Assembly: GCA_031772625.1 (NCBI GenBank)
Contig: CM062813.1
Span: forward strand, 694,100,420 to 694,164,419
DNA length: 64,000 nucleotides
Source of the DNA: Pinus tabuliformis
Lineage: Eukaryota > Streptophyta > Pinopsida > Pinales > Pinaceae
Direction: 5' to 3'
Shown: positions 22,979 through 33,012 of the stretch, one piece after another
How positions within the stretch are numbered: position 1 is the stretch's first letter
How the letters are laid out: every line of letters starts with the position of its first letter
The notes under the pieces: generated by a model
The model's database searches: none
What the model was told of the DNA's origin: nothing
The model's input: only the letters and a program-made list of their open reading frames with translations
Made by a program: the position numbers and the translations under genes

Positions 22979-25487
22979 GAGGCCGTTTATCGGGTGAAAT
23001 GCTTTATCCAGGAGGGTCCGAAGTTCATCCATTTGCTGGGAGGAGACCTGTAATAAGATACAATACAATACATTATGATTCATACTGTTTTCATGATCTA
23101 GCTGAGGCGGGCATTCCCATGCTCGGCTTTATAAATTCATTTTTGTACATAGCACAGACAACCGTCTGATGGTAGACTGATAATTTTGGTGAAATTATCA
23201 TCCTTTGAGTAGGATGATCATCTGCTGCAATGATGTACATGTCAAATGTCTTTATTTTTCCTGAATATATATCGCAGCCCGGATGGATGAAACTAGATCC
23301 GGGGTCTTCAAACTCGTTCGATCTTCACTCTGAGTACAAGTCGATCCATGTGAGAATTGCGCTGAAGTCGAACATGGAAAGACATCGCTTGATTACCAGC
23401 CAATGATGTAAATCGTTAACAAGCGCGAGAGGAATCACCGATAATGATAATGACCCTCAAGGTACTGCAGTACAATTCACGTGGTGTGAATAAAGGACTT
23501 GGCGTCGAACACCACGCAAAATCTTCTGGTCGAAGGTCATTGATGTATACCTGTCGTCGGAAGTGAGAAACTTGCCATTGAGGCATGCAAGCTTCAAAGT
23601 ACTGAAGGGGTTGTTCCTAGATCAACTTCTTGGATAATGAGCTGATGTTGACAAGAAGCGATCCGTCAAAGGAGGGCCTTGATGAATCCCACATTAGTGA
23701 CACGGAACGGAGCTAATGATTTTAATGGAGGTGAAAACGATCTGTGACATATGATTCAGGGTGGCGGTCATGAATGGATGAAGGATAATGTATGGCAGTG
23801 GATGGGACCCGTTTGACTCTTTCTGAACGACTTCTCTTGAACATATGGCGACACTGATGCGATGGATCGGTAGCATTACCCCAATTATGGATGGTATGGC
23901 GAGACCATGGTGATGAGACCGGTGAATGAAACAACCCAACCCGATTGTGGTACGGAGGAAAAGTGTCATGTTCAAGAGCGACCTGCTACCATCAAAGTTC
24001 TCCTTAGTTTTCTCCCAATTTTTCCCCAGTCATTGCTGACCAGTACCTCTTTATTTTTGTCAAGCTTGAGGAGGATAACATATGCTTGTTCTATAACCTA
24101 CTCTTCGGGCAAGCCCATCGCTATGTTTTAACGAGCCTAGCGATAGTGAGACTCGTTCTCGTCTAAAGACAAGTTTGTCGCTATTTAGTGATTTTAACGA
24201 GTCTAATGACAAAGACAACTCGGTTCCTTTTCATTTTTAGAGATTCTGAAAAGGTACATAAAGTTAACTCCAAAATTCCTTTTTTGTCATCTAATCCCTT
24301 AAGTCCGAAAAAGTATAAAACAATACAGAAGGGATGATTTTTCGATCGTTTTAACGAGCCGAATAAAACAAGCGCTCGATCTTTTCATGCAATAATCCCT
24401 CAGGTCCAAAAAGATTAAAATCTAGAGGAGGGATAGCTCTTCCGGTCGCTTTAACGAGCTGGAAGGCCAAAACTCGGCAATCTTTTCATATTTTACGAGT
24501 CAGTTGAAAAGAGCTTAAAGAAGACTCGTCTTTTGAGGAACAAGTGATGAACAGGGTTAGCAGCTGATTCCAGGTACAGGTTGGAATTCTCCAATCACGG
24601 CAGTGTCACAAGGATGGCTAGGTGAAATCACTCTTCGCAGCTGTTCCTCAAAATGGGTAAACAATCATATGGAGGTGAACGATCGGCCAAATGAAAAGTG
24701 GAGGTGACGGTGCAAACACGACCAAGGCTTTTATGGCAGATAAGGTTACATACCCAATGGTTATTTACCGGGATGGGTTCATTTTTTAACGAGCTTGGAT
24801 GCGCCAAAACACTGCTCAAGCTTATGTTTATTTTTTAACGAGCATGAATTCCGCGTTAAAACTGCTCGGATCTTGCGTTTATTTTTTAACGAGCATGAAC
24901 TTTATGCTAAAACTGCTCGTTTATACCAGTCATATGATAAGAGTGTCTCATTGGAGATCGCTATTTTTTATGGAGCTTCATCTCACTACGCTTTGCTCCG
25001 CATCCTTTCTTTATGCAAGTTCGGAAACGACTAATCCTACGAGTTTAAAGGGTTAGACCTACAGGTTTAAAGGGAGGACCTAAAAATTTAAAAAATAAAT
25101 AGTCGCCCCTTGCTTGCACTCCAAAAGGTTTGCATGCCCCCAGGTATAAAATAGAATTTCAAGGTTACCTCTACTTCTCTTCCGCCAAAACATTTGTTTT
25201 AACGAGAGAGGCTTACCTCTTTCAGGTTACCCAAAGATTGTCTCGTTAATCTTTCAAACAAAACACTTCTTCGTCTATGTCTACCGAAATAGACAAAGGT
25301 GAGCGACGGGTTCCATCCTCTCACATAACTTTGACAAAAGAATCTTATTCTAGAACAACCCTCTTCCTAGACGGACGGGGTACGGACTAGTCATATTCTC
25401 CCGTGGAAACCTACCCTATACCCAAAGTTTCCCTGCCGAAGCAGGCCAGGACGCATGCCCCCTGGGTTCCAGTCATATCCTCCCGGA
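22979..25487 (-). other. X1 3' non-coding region
   Basis: About 2.5 kb between gag-protease and the polypurine tract, in the place where a polymerase gene would stand. No coding frame is supported on either strand; the short frames seen are incidental. It contains the pseudoknot-like array at 24075-24665 and further units at 24780-24925 and 25190-25260. Large parts are also kept in X2 (7183-9840). Confidence 0.7.
24075..24665 (+). other. Tandem pseudoknot-like array, X1 copy
   Basis: The same series of units as at 8300-8860. Where the two copies differ, pairing is often kept. One stem has CGACAAA in X2 and TGACAAA in X1, facing TTTGTCG, so a G-C pair becomes G-U. Another has CTTTTTCG in X2 and CTTTTTTG in X1, facing CGAAAAAG. 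A loop reads ATCCCTT in X1 (exact complement of AAGGGAT downstream) and ATTCCTT in X2 (one wobble). A few pairings are lost in X1, as expected of a decaying copy. The array lies in the 3' non-coding region of the element; which strand carries a functional RNA is unknown. Confidence 0.68.
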
Positions 25488-27035
25488 TTACTCACGCTCA
25501 TCAGGAGGATGGACCGTGGGCTGAGACACTTCTTGCGTGAATAGACCATTTAGGGATGGTTCATGACTACTTGCGATGCGTGATCCGGGGAATGAAAGTT
25601 GGTCCACGAGCTTGACCATTCTTCCTTCATGCAGAAAACACATTACTCTAAAGAGTGATGAGACAATGGCTCTCATGCAATATATATAGTCTCGTCCAAG
25701 GAGTAGGTTATAATCCAAGGGTCCTTGAACGACCATCACGTTCATTTGAACGGTCTTCCCTTTCAATGTTATGGGCACATTGGGGAGGATCCCTAAAGGG
25801 CGACTGGTTCCCTTATCAAAGCCTGATAGATTTCTCATTTCAGGCAAAAACGCAGGCGAACCAAGCGCTTTCCAAGCAATAGAGGAAAGGATACTCACAG
25901 ATGCCCCTTCATCAATAACTGTACCAGCCATTACCATTCTGTATATTTGGACGATAATTCTGAATGGTATGCTAGCTGGCAAGCGGGGTCTGCCTAGTTG
26001 GTTCCAGTCAAAGGACACAACCAGGTTGCTTGGTGGTGGGACCGAGTATACGGCCGGATATCGCTCTGATGAACTTCCTTCCTGCGATAAAGGAATGGTG
26101 GCATTGCCCCCTTGATCATCAGAGTCAGTGCTGATGAAGAGAATCTGGACGGTGTCGTCTTTATTCTCCTCTGTGATGATGTCATTCAAAGATAGAACCT
26201 CTGAAGGCAAAACCGGGTCAACTGCCGTTTCAACCTTTAGACTTTCGTCAGGTATGGATTCAGACGGTTCATCTTCAATGACAGGTGCTTCGGCTAACCA
26301 CCTGGGCGGGTCAACCGGATTCTCAACTAGCGAGGGACTTGGCAGGAGTCTTTGATATCCAGGAGGAAGATGCGCTCGTAAAATCGGGTGATCTTCCAGG
26401 ACTCTTTTTGCCTTGTCTAAGAAGGGACAACGGTGGATGGCGTGATCGCCTTCACACAGTCTGCAGGGAAATTTAGCTCTCCCGCTCTGTCCTGGGGCTT
26501 CACTCCCACTAGTTGACGGTGAACAGTCGACATGGCTATCAGAGGTCGATGCTACCAAATTGTGCAAACGGGGGGACCAGTCTCTTAGTATCCGGGGGAT
26601 ACAGGGACAATCTCTATGGAAGTGGTCTCCCTTGCATATGACGCATGGCGATTTAGGCCTTACGAGTGTTGTGTGTGGATTTTTGTCAGATGACACTTGT
26701 TTGCCCCCAGTCGCCTTAGGCTCCTTCTTCTTCTTCTCCTTCTTCTCCTTAGGAACTCGGTTTTTTGATTTACCAGTTTCGTCAAGCGAAGAGGAAGGAG
26801 GAGAGGAAGATGAAGTAGAAGGCTGGGAGGCAACTCTTGTCTGATCTAACTGTTGACTCGACTGTTCAGGAATGGTGGTATTCTGAACGACATTGGTTGA
26901 AAAGAGCCAGACTGGTAGGCCAATTGTCAGTCCTAGAAGCGACAATGTGGCCATGTGGGGCGCACCAACATCTCCCCAAGAGGAGAAGGGACTAGGATTT
27001 CCACCAAGGGGAATTCCTTGGTTGGTGTGCTCCAT
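25488..27035 (-). CDS. X1 gag-protease polyprotein
   Basis: A 515-codon open frame starting MEHTNQGIPLGGNPSPFSSW. A low-complexity serine- and lysine-rich segment (about residues 75-120) is followed by two zinc-knuckle-like motifs, CVICKGDHFHRDC and CRLCEGDHAIHRC, an acidic linker, then a retropepsin-like domain. That domain has VIDEGASVSILSS near residue 385 and LLGRDYIYCM near 450. Such GDH-type knuckles with a following DEGA protease are, as I recall, a common plant retroelement arrangement. No capsid domain is recognised upstream. The frame looks whole. There is no polymerase downstream. Confidence 0.8.
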   Translation of the reverse strand: MEHTNQGIPLGGNPSPFSSWGDVGAPHMATLSLLGLTIGLPVWLFSTNVVQNTTIPEQSSQQLDQTRVASQPSTSSSSPPSSSLDETGKSKNRVPKEKKEKKKKEPKATGGKQVSSDKNPHTTLVRPKSPCVICKGDHFHRDCPCIPRILRDWSPRLHNLVASTSDSHVDCSPSTSGSEAPGQSGRAKFPCRLCEGDHAIHRCPFLDKAKRVLEDHPILRAHLPPGYQRLLPSPSLVENPVDPPRWLAEAPVIEDEPSESIPDESLKVETAVDPVLPSEVLSLNDIITEENKDDTVQILFISTDSDDQGGNATIPLSQEGSSSERYPAVYSVPPPSNLVVSFDWNQLGRPRLPASIPFRIIVQIYRMVMAGTVIDEGASVSILSSIAWKALGSPAFLPEMRNLSGFDKGTSRPLGILPNVPITLKGKTVQMNVMVVQGPLDYNLLLGRDYIYCMRAIVSSLFRVMCFLHEGRMVKLVDQLSFPGSRIASSHEPSLNGLFTQEVSQPTVHPPDERE

Positions 27036-27099
27036 CTTTTCAACCTAAAGATTAACGCGGGAATAATGGGTGATTGTTCCGTTTAAAATAAATTGTTAA

Positions 27100-27250
27100 C
27101 GACGCTTTAGACACAACTTGCTTTTTCACTTTTAAAGAGTCGAGAAAAAGCTAAATATGACTCTAGTCTCCTTCGATGTTTTAACGAGCTCGAAGTGACA
27201 AATGCTCGGATGGACTTTTTCTATTATAGAGTCTGAAAAAGGGCAAAAGA
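27100..27250 (+). other. Pseudoknot-like units upstream of X1 gag
   Basis: Two clear units. Stem GCTTTTTC/GAAAAAGC (27120/27144) has loop AGAGTC (27136) matched by GACTCT (27159). Stem CTTCGA/TCGAAG (27171/27190) has loop CGAGC (27185) matched by GCTCG (27204). A third stem CTTTTTC/GAAAAAG (27215/27235) has a poorer loop partner. They lie in the 5' leader of gag, so the units flank the coding frame on both sides. Confidence 0.62.
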
Positions 27251-28732
27251 AACTGCTCTGGAGATCTAGGCAGAGGGTGTGCCAAACTTTTCGCAAAACC
27301 GCAAAATACTTTTTAAGGTACGGTCGGTCGATCTTCGTGAATGCTGTGTTCACAGCATTGCGATCAGTAGGGCGGCCGACACGGCTTCCTAAGGATAAAA
27401 GATATATGCCTATAGGGGTCTCCCAATATATACGCGACGGTACGTGGGAGCACAATCCATACTAGCGCTATCGTCCCTCAGGAGGAATCACCCACCTTCC
27501 ATGAGATCGACAGTCACTAGGCTTAACGACGCCGGAACACGTCTCTAGCCTAGACCTCTATGTTGTGTGTTGTGTTGCAAAGCGTTTTTAGGTTCATTCA
27601 GTTTATTTTAAGTTGATCTTTTTAGAATTTTGTCTTTCAGGATCACCACGAGATGTATGGTACAATTCCTAAATGCAATCTAAGATGATAAGCAAGCTTT
27701 ATAATCTTTTCAACTTTGAAAATCCTAGCTACTAAGGGAAAAGAGAGATACTATCTTTTCTCAAAGAGCAATCAGCACACTCTAATGCACTCTTTCCTAA
27801 ACCAATCATGCAAACTTATCAAAATGAAAATGCACAATGCAGGTGTTTGTTTTCCGCTTTCTTAGTATTAATGCCTACAAAGAAAGCTTTTTGTACAACT
27901 TTGAATTTGCTTTTAAATGACAGATACAAACAAGTTTACTTTTCCCAAAATCAGCAAGGGTAGAAGAGATTACAATCACTTTGCAACTTTCGAAATGAAA
28001 TACTTGTTTCGACACTTAAAAGAGACAAACTCAAACCAATAAGCAAAAGCAAATGTATAATCAACTGTAAACAGCCAATGAACTCTCTCCTAAGATCACA
28101 GTCAATCATATCTGAATCAAGGGCTACAAGATGATTATTTCACTCATGCAAAGGAAAACTGCAAATGACGTAAAAACACATAAAAACACTCACAGTCTTT
28201 TTGTACAAAAGGAGGTGGAATTTAAGCAAAGAAAAGGAGTTATCAGACTGGTACCTATGCTGGTTAAAGGCTGCAAAAATAGAGATCAAAACAGGGCAAC
28301 AGACAGCAGAGAACCCCAGCTGCACAAGGCTAAACTGGTTCAGTGCAAGTCCAACACTGTGGAGTTGACATTCAGCGCAGGTAGCCTTCACGAGACCTGC
28401 GTTGAAATGCAGACTGCCTTCACAGTAGTTGCGCTGAAGAAGAAACTCTCGTTTCCTCTGGGTTCTGGGTCATAAAATGCTCAAAAATCAACTGTTTCAG
28501 GCCAAATCAGAAACACAAGCAAGGTATAATCAGAGGGATGCTTTGAGAGGGTACTAAAGAATATCACAAAGGATCATCAAGTCATTTGTGAGTCCATTGT
28601 TCATATCATAGACAAAATCCAGTGAAGGATCAAGGCAGCAACAGTCTACTTTGCAGAAGCAGTTCGATTGTTGTTGTTGAGTCTATGAAGCAAACAATGA
28701 TGTAAACACAAATAAAATGACTAAAACAAATC
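27251..28732 (-). other. X1 5' leader
   Basis: Untranslated leader between the primer site and gag on the minus strand. No frame is supported. It contains the alternative hairpin at 28371-28438, shared with X2. Confidence 0.6.
28371..28438. other. X1 leader alternative hairpin
   Basis: TTCAGCGCAGGT (28371-28382) can pair with ACCTGCGTTGAA (28395-28406, one wobble), or via its first nine bases with TGCGCTGAA (28430-28438). These are two mutually exclusive folds, about 0.3 kb from the primer site. Confidence 0.5.
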
Positions 28733-28750
28733 TCCCCAGCGGAGTCGCCA
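28733..28750 (-). promoter_or_regulatory. X1 primer-binding site
   Basis: Minus-strand TGGCGACTCCGCTGGGGA a few bases inside the 5' LTR, in the normal place for a tRNA primer site. Confidence 0.78.
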
Positions 28751-28753
28751 ATT

Positions 28754-29813
28754 TGTTGTGGGGAAAAATGCCTATGCAGGACGATCCTATCCACCTAAGG
28801 TGTGACAGTGCCTTAGCAACAAACAGATACAGCTACTCTGGTTCTTTCCTTTATGAAATGTGAAAGAGGGGAGATCAATGGACTTACCGGTGTCTTCCGT
28901 TTGTCCCTCAATCTAGATCCTCTTCTCTTTGGGTGTTCACAGCTACTTGCCTCCTCGTTCGTCCAAGATAACAGCTACTTGATTCCCGTGAGATCACAAG
29001 AGAACAGCTACCTGTGACAAGAGAACAGCTACTTGCGACAAGAGAAGAACACAACACAAAGGCAAATATTCGTATTCATAAATGATTCAGGATTAGAAGT
29101 AAATCAAATACACTAATGCAATCATACAAATACACCAGCATATAGGAGAAAACCAAGATAGCTTTATTGATTGATAACAAGGTTCAGCAAGAGATACAAC
29201 CCAGAGGGCTCCAATCCAGCATCTCCTTCCCAGCAGAATGGAATTCATTCTTCAGCTCCCTTCAAAGCATTAAGCACCCAATGATCCAGTCTCAAACCAA
29301 CAACAATTCTTTGCAATAACAAAATTCTAGCCTCTAGATCTCATGGAGGAGAGATCTATATATAGTTATTTTGGAGAGAGGATGAGTCAGCTTGAGATCT
29401 GACTAGTGTCCTCTCCCTCTATCAGTTCTTGAGTCCACTTGGAGGTTCTTGCTTCCACTTGGAGATTTGGAACCTCTTACTCATCACCAGTCAAATTCCC
29501 TGAGGAAAGTGTCATTTTGGAAGCTTCCTGAGCATTGACACCTTGAGGAATGAGCCTGCCACTTGTCCAAACTCGCTCAGCGCAGGTAGCCTTTGTTGCA
29601 GTTGACATTCAACGCAGGTAGACAGTGGAGCAGTTGACATGATCCAGAATTGGCTTGATTTTGAGCAGTTTCAGGTGGAGAACTTCTGTGAATTGCTGTG
29701 GTTAGTTGGCCTTGTTCCTCTAGGGGTAGGAATAACATGCTTAGGGACTTTGGATCCCTTAGATTATGGACATTTCATGCTCGATGCTGCAAGGCACAAA
29801 AATGTCTATAACA
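28754..29813 (-). repeat. X1 LTR (right copy, 5' LTR)
   Basis: 1060 bp, matching 21902-22961. TATA-like CTATATATAG at 29356-29365, roughly 450 bp from the minus-strand LTR start, is a candidate promoter. Confidence 0.93.
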
Positions 29814-29818
29814 AAGAG

Positions 29819-30480
29819 GACATGTCCCGTGTTCCATATGCAAGTGCAGTGGGTAGCCTAATGTATACAATGGTCTGTACTGGACCAGGCATTGCACATG
29901 CAGTGGGAGTGGGACAGCAGTGAACCGGGTTTTCAGGTATTTGCGTGGCACTAGTGATTATGGTTTGTGCTACCAAGGAAGACCAGGATTGGACAGAGTG
30001 TTGGATATTCATGGCTTTGTTGATGCAGACTGGGCTCGAGATCTGGATCAGAGAATATCTACAAGTGGGTATGTGTTTAACCTTTTTGGAGGTGCAGTCA
30101 GTTGGATGAGTAAGAAACAATCTGTAGTGGCACTATCAACTACAGAGGCAGAATACATGATAGCCACTCATGCAAGCAAGGAAGCAGTTTGGTTGCAGAG
30201 ATTGTGTTCAAGTATGGGGTTAGTACAGGGAGCTATAAGAATAGACTGTGACAGCCAAAGTGCAATTTTCTTGGCAAAGAACCCTGCTTATCATTCAAAG
30301 ACAAAGCACATTGATTTTCAATATCACTTTGTGAGGGATATGATAGAAGACAGAAAGGTGTTGCTGGTAAAGGTGGACACTTTGAAGAATACTGCAGATG
30401 CATTGACAAAATCTGTGAGCTCTGAGAAGTTCTCTTGGTGTAGAGAAGCAATGGGAATCTCAGGGCTGAAAAATGACTAA
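29819..30480 (+). pseudogene. Copia B RNase H part
   Basis: Continues the copia B polymerase after X1: PYASAVGSLMY, then RYLRGTSDYGLCY, then the RNase H signatures GFVDADWARDLDQRISTSGY, STTEAEYMIATHASKEAVWL and KTKHIDFQYHFVRD, ending at 30480. This is the standard copia RNase H that removes RNA from the RNA/DNA hybrid. Largely open; fossil. Confidence 0.88.
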
Positions 30481-30525
30481 GCTCTCCTGTGGCCCCCTGT
30501 GGAAAGAAAACAACAAGTGGGAGAT

Positions 30526-30781
30526 TTTTGGGTTGATTGTGAAGGGCACCCGTAACCCCACTTTATGGGGTCCGGGGCAGCGCCCCGGAAAATTTTGGTT
30601 TTGGACCATATGTTAGGTTGGGCGGACCCACCTATGGTTTTGTGCATGATTTTCGCACATGTTTTTTGGACGCGATGGTTTTCGGTCCATGGTATTGGAT
30701 GCTTCGGCATGTATAAATATGGATTGTAACATTGAAAGGAACATAATGAAAAATCAAGCTGGTAGTCCCGGTTTTGGGATC
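30526..30781 (+). repeat. Copia B 3' LTR, partial
   Basis: Matches about the first half of the copia LTRs. It follows the purine-rich GGAAAGAAAACAACAAGTGG. It ends in TTTTGGGAT, after which gypsy A sequence begins. Confidence 0.88.
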
Positions 30782-30783
30782 AT

Positions 30784-30964
30784 CTCATGAACGATGTACT
30801 TTTTAGGATGGATTATGATTCTATTCTCCTTAGATGTCTTGAGAAATCTGAAGCTGAAAAGGTGTTGCAGGAACTCCACGATGGACCAGCAGGTGGACAT
30901 TATGCTGGAGATGCTAAAAGCACATAAAATCTTGTGTGCAAGATACTATTGGCCTACACTATTC
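30784..30964 (+). repeat. 181-bp direct repeat flanking copia B, right copy
   Basis: Second copy of 17962-18142, followed without a gap by the rest of the gypsy A integrase. Confidence 0.9.
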
Positions 30965-31930
30965 AAATATGCACATAGCTACGTAAGGAAATGCCAAGAT
31001 TGTCAAACTGTTGCTGGGAGACAAAAGAAACCATCATTGCCTTTGCAACCAATCAATATCGAGCAACCTTTTGATCAATGGGGATCGGATATAATAGGTG
31101 AGATCGTTCCTCACTCTTCTAAACAGCATAGGTATATCCTTACAGCTACATATTATTTTACTAAATGGGTAGAAGCAATACCTCTCAAAACAGATAATGT
31201 TAAACACATCATTGATTTCATAGATCAGTTCATAATCACCAGGTTTGGTTTACCCTCTACTGTAATGTTTGATAATGCATTGTATTTTTCTGGCAATGCT
31301 ATGACTGAATTTGCACTCAAAAGAATTTTTAAGCTTAAGTACTCTGCCAATTATTAGCCACAGGGGAATGGATTAGCTGAATCAATGAATAAAACTTAAT
31401 CAGAATCATTAAGTGGACCATTGATCAAACTCATAAGAATTGGCACAAATCCTTAATATATGCTCTGTGGGCAGACCGAATAACGCAAAAAGCCTCTATT
31501 GGCACTTCTCCCTTTAATATAGTTTATGGGAAAGAAGTGGTCCTCCCAACTCATCTAGCAATTCCTTCTTTGGCCTTAGTTCAATATATTGACAAAACGC
31601 CAACTTCTTCTTTACAACTAAGGCAGCTGCAAATTCTTAAGCTAGAAGAGCAATGAGAATAAGCTAAAATAACTCATGCTCATCACCAAGCATTAGTAAA
31701 AGCTTCTTTTGATTCAAATATGATAACTAGAAAGGACTTTCAGATTGGAGATCTCATTTTAAAATGGGATAAGGCTCATGAGGAAAAGGGAAAATATACG
31801 AAATTTCAACGAATGTGGCTTCGCCCATTTCAAATTGCAGAAATCATAGGTCCATCTACTTTTATGTTATAGGATTTAACAGGAAAAAAAAAATCTTTAC
31901 CTATTAACCGGTAGATCCTCAAAAAATACT
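30784..31930 (+). pseudogene. Gypsy A integrase, right part
   Basis: Begins in the integrase zinc-finger region (ELHDGPAGGHF-type in the family; YVRKCQDCQTVAGRQKK here). It continues through QPFDQWGSDIIGEI, TATYYFTKWVEAIPLKT and FGLPSTVMFDNALYFSG, the integrase core, then ADRITQKASIGTSPFNIVYG and a basic carboxy-terminal region to about 31930. Homologous to gypsy B at 50993-52100 and 63287-64000. Broken several times. Confidence 0.82.
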
Positions 31931-33012
31931 TTCTATAGGAGATCATTCTTCTATTTTTGTAAATTAGTTTTTCTTTTAATTTGATAATAAAACCAGTTGT
32001 AAATGGTTAAATTTGGAATTCACGAAAAAGACAAGTATTTCTTTTAATATTTTTTTTTTTCGCTTGTATAAATAGCACTGATTTAGAAAATTGGTCATTA
32101 TTATTCAAAGATATAGTCAAAGACTATAAGCCTGAAAATGATACTAGTTTCAACCTTGTAAATTTTGATAAAAAACGACTTTTAGTTGGAATTTGTTTTA
32201 TATCAGTCAAATGAAAGATATCAATAACAAAACGAATATTCTCTGTAGAAAGACTCTTTCCAAAACTCTACTATTGTCGTCCAGAGCTATTCTTGAGGAA
32301 ACAATGACTTCCTCCCCACCTAGGGAATTACGAGCTTCAAGGAATAATCCAGCGGTACACTTTAACTTAAATAATAAGAGGTCTCATCATGAGCCGACTT
32401 ATCATGATCATAGATATTATAGCTTGCTGACTTTGCCAAAACTGCATACCATAACAGGGCAATGACTCGAGATTGTTGCAATCAAAAGACAAGGGGTCTC
32501 ATCACGAGCCAGCTTATTCAGCAAAGTTATAAATCAAGTGAATGGCACTGTCATAATTTGGCTACCAAACAAAGGCATTGTTCTTTAAGGATTAAAAGAA
32601 AATAAAAGCAATAAGTGTGGATATGGATTTCCCTTTGAAAATCGTATATTTCTCTAAGTAGGATACAAGATCATTGCTCGGTAATAGGTAACCTTGTCGA
32701 GGCTATAAATGCCTGCTGGCAGTATAGGCTCTACCTATGACAAATGAGCATATTTAAAATTGATTTATAGAGAAAACTTTGTTTTTATCTTTATAAACCA
32801 AGTAGTGACTGATGTAGATACAATGACTAGCTATAGGAAGTAAATAACCAAAGTTAACATAGAATAAACAAACTATCATTGACAGCTGAAAGCATGGTGT
32901 ACTTTATCTTTCTATAATAAAGTTTGATTTTCTGAAAATTTTTATGTTTTAGAAGTTTAGAACATTCAAAAGAAAAGCAGAGATAACTGGTTCTTCCAAG
33001 TGAATCGCCAAT
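31931..33012 (+). other. Gypsy A 3' untranslated region
   Basis: No coding frame. It holds blocks conserved with gypsy B: a stem-loop candidate at 32687-32735 and two copies of a GGTCTCATCAYGAGCC hairpin near 32390 and 32499. A PBS-like sequence on the opposite strand lies at 32991-33010, just before the right LTR. Confidence 0.65.
32390..32514 (+). other. Paired 3' UTR hairpins, gypsy A
   Basis: GGTCTCATCATGAGCC near 32390 and GGTCTCATCACGAGCC near 32499. Each can form GG-CTC/GAG-CC with a single bulged T and a five-base ATCAY loop. Gypsy B carries the same pair, one copy with CTT/AAG instead of CTC/GAG. Confidence 0.55.

Larger units (their letters stand above)
21902..29813 (-). mobile_element. 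Element X1, gag-protease-only gypsy-like element
   Basis: 7912 bp with LTRs of 1060 bp (21902-22961, 28754-29813) and AAGAG target copies. It reads on the minus strand: primer site at 28733-28750, gag-protease frame 27035-25488, and purine tract TTTAGGGGGC beside the left LTR. There is no reverse transcriptase, RNase H or integrase anywhere inside, so it depends on another element's enzymes. This matches the TR-GAG kind of plant non-autonomous element. The LTR pair differs at roughly 15-20 positions by eye. It looks nearly whole for its type and is the youngest layer of the left nest. Confidence 0.9.
18143..30781 (+). mobile_element. Copia B, Ty1/copia element inserted in gypsy A
   Basis: Inserted in the gypsy A integrase region. 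The left LTR is 18143-18539, followed by primer site, gag, protease, integrase and RT to 21901. The RNase H part resumes at 29819 after X1, with the 3' LTR start at 30526. It belongs to the same family as copia A, which gives the uninterrupted order across the X1 site (copia A 35390-35430). The right LTR is partial and runs straight into the second copy of the 181-bp gypsy repeat. It has a few breaks and is in better condition than copia A. Confidence 0.9.

Noticed and set aside
26560-26844. Plus-strand frame with a phenylalanine-rich segment
   Set aside because: It is the complement of the lysine/serine-rich linker of the X1 gag-protease frame.
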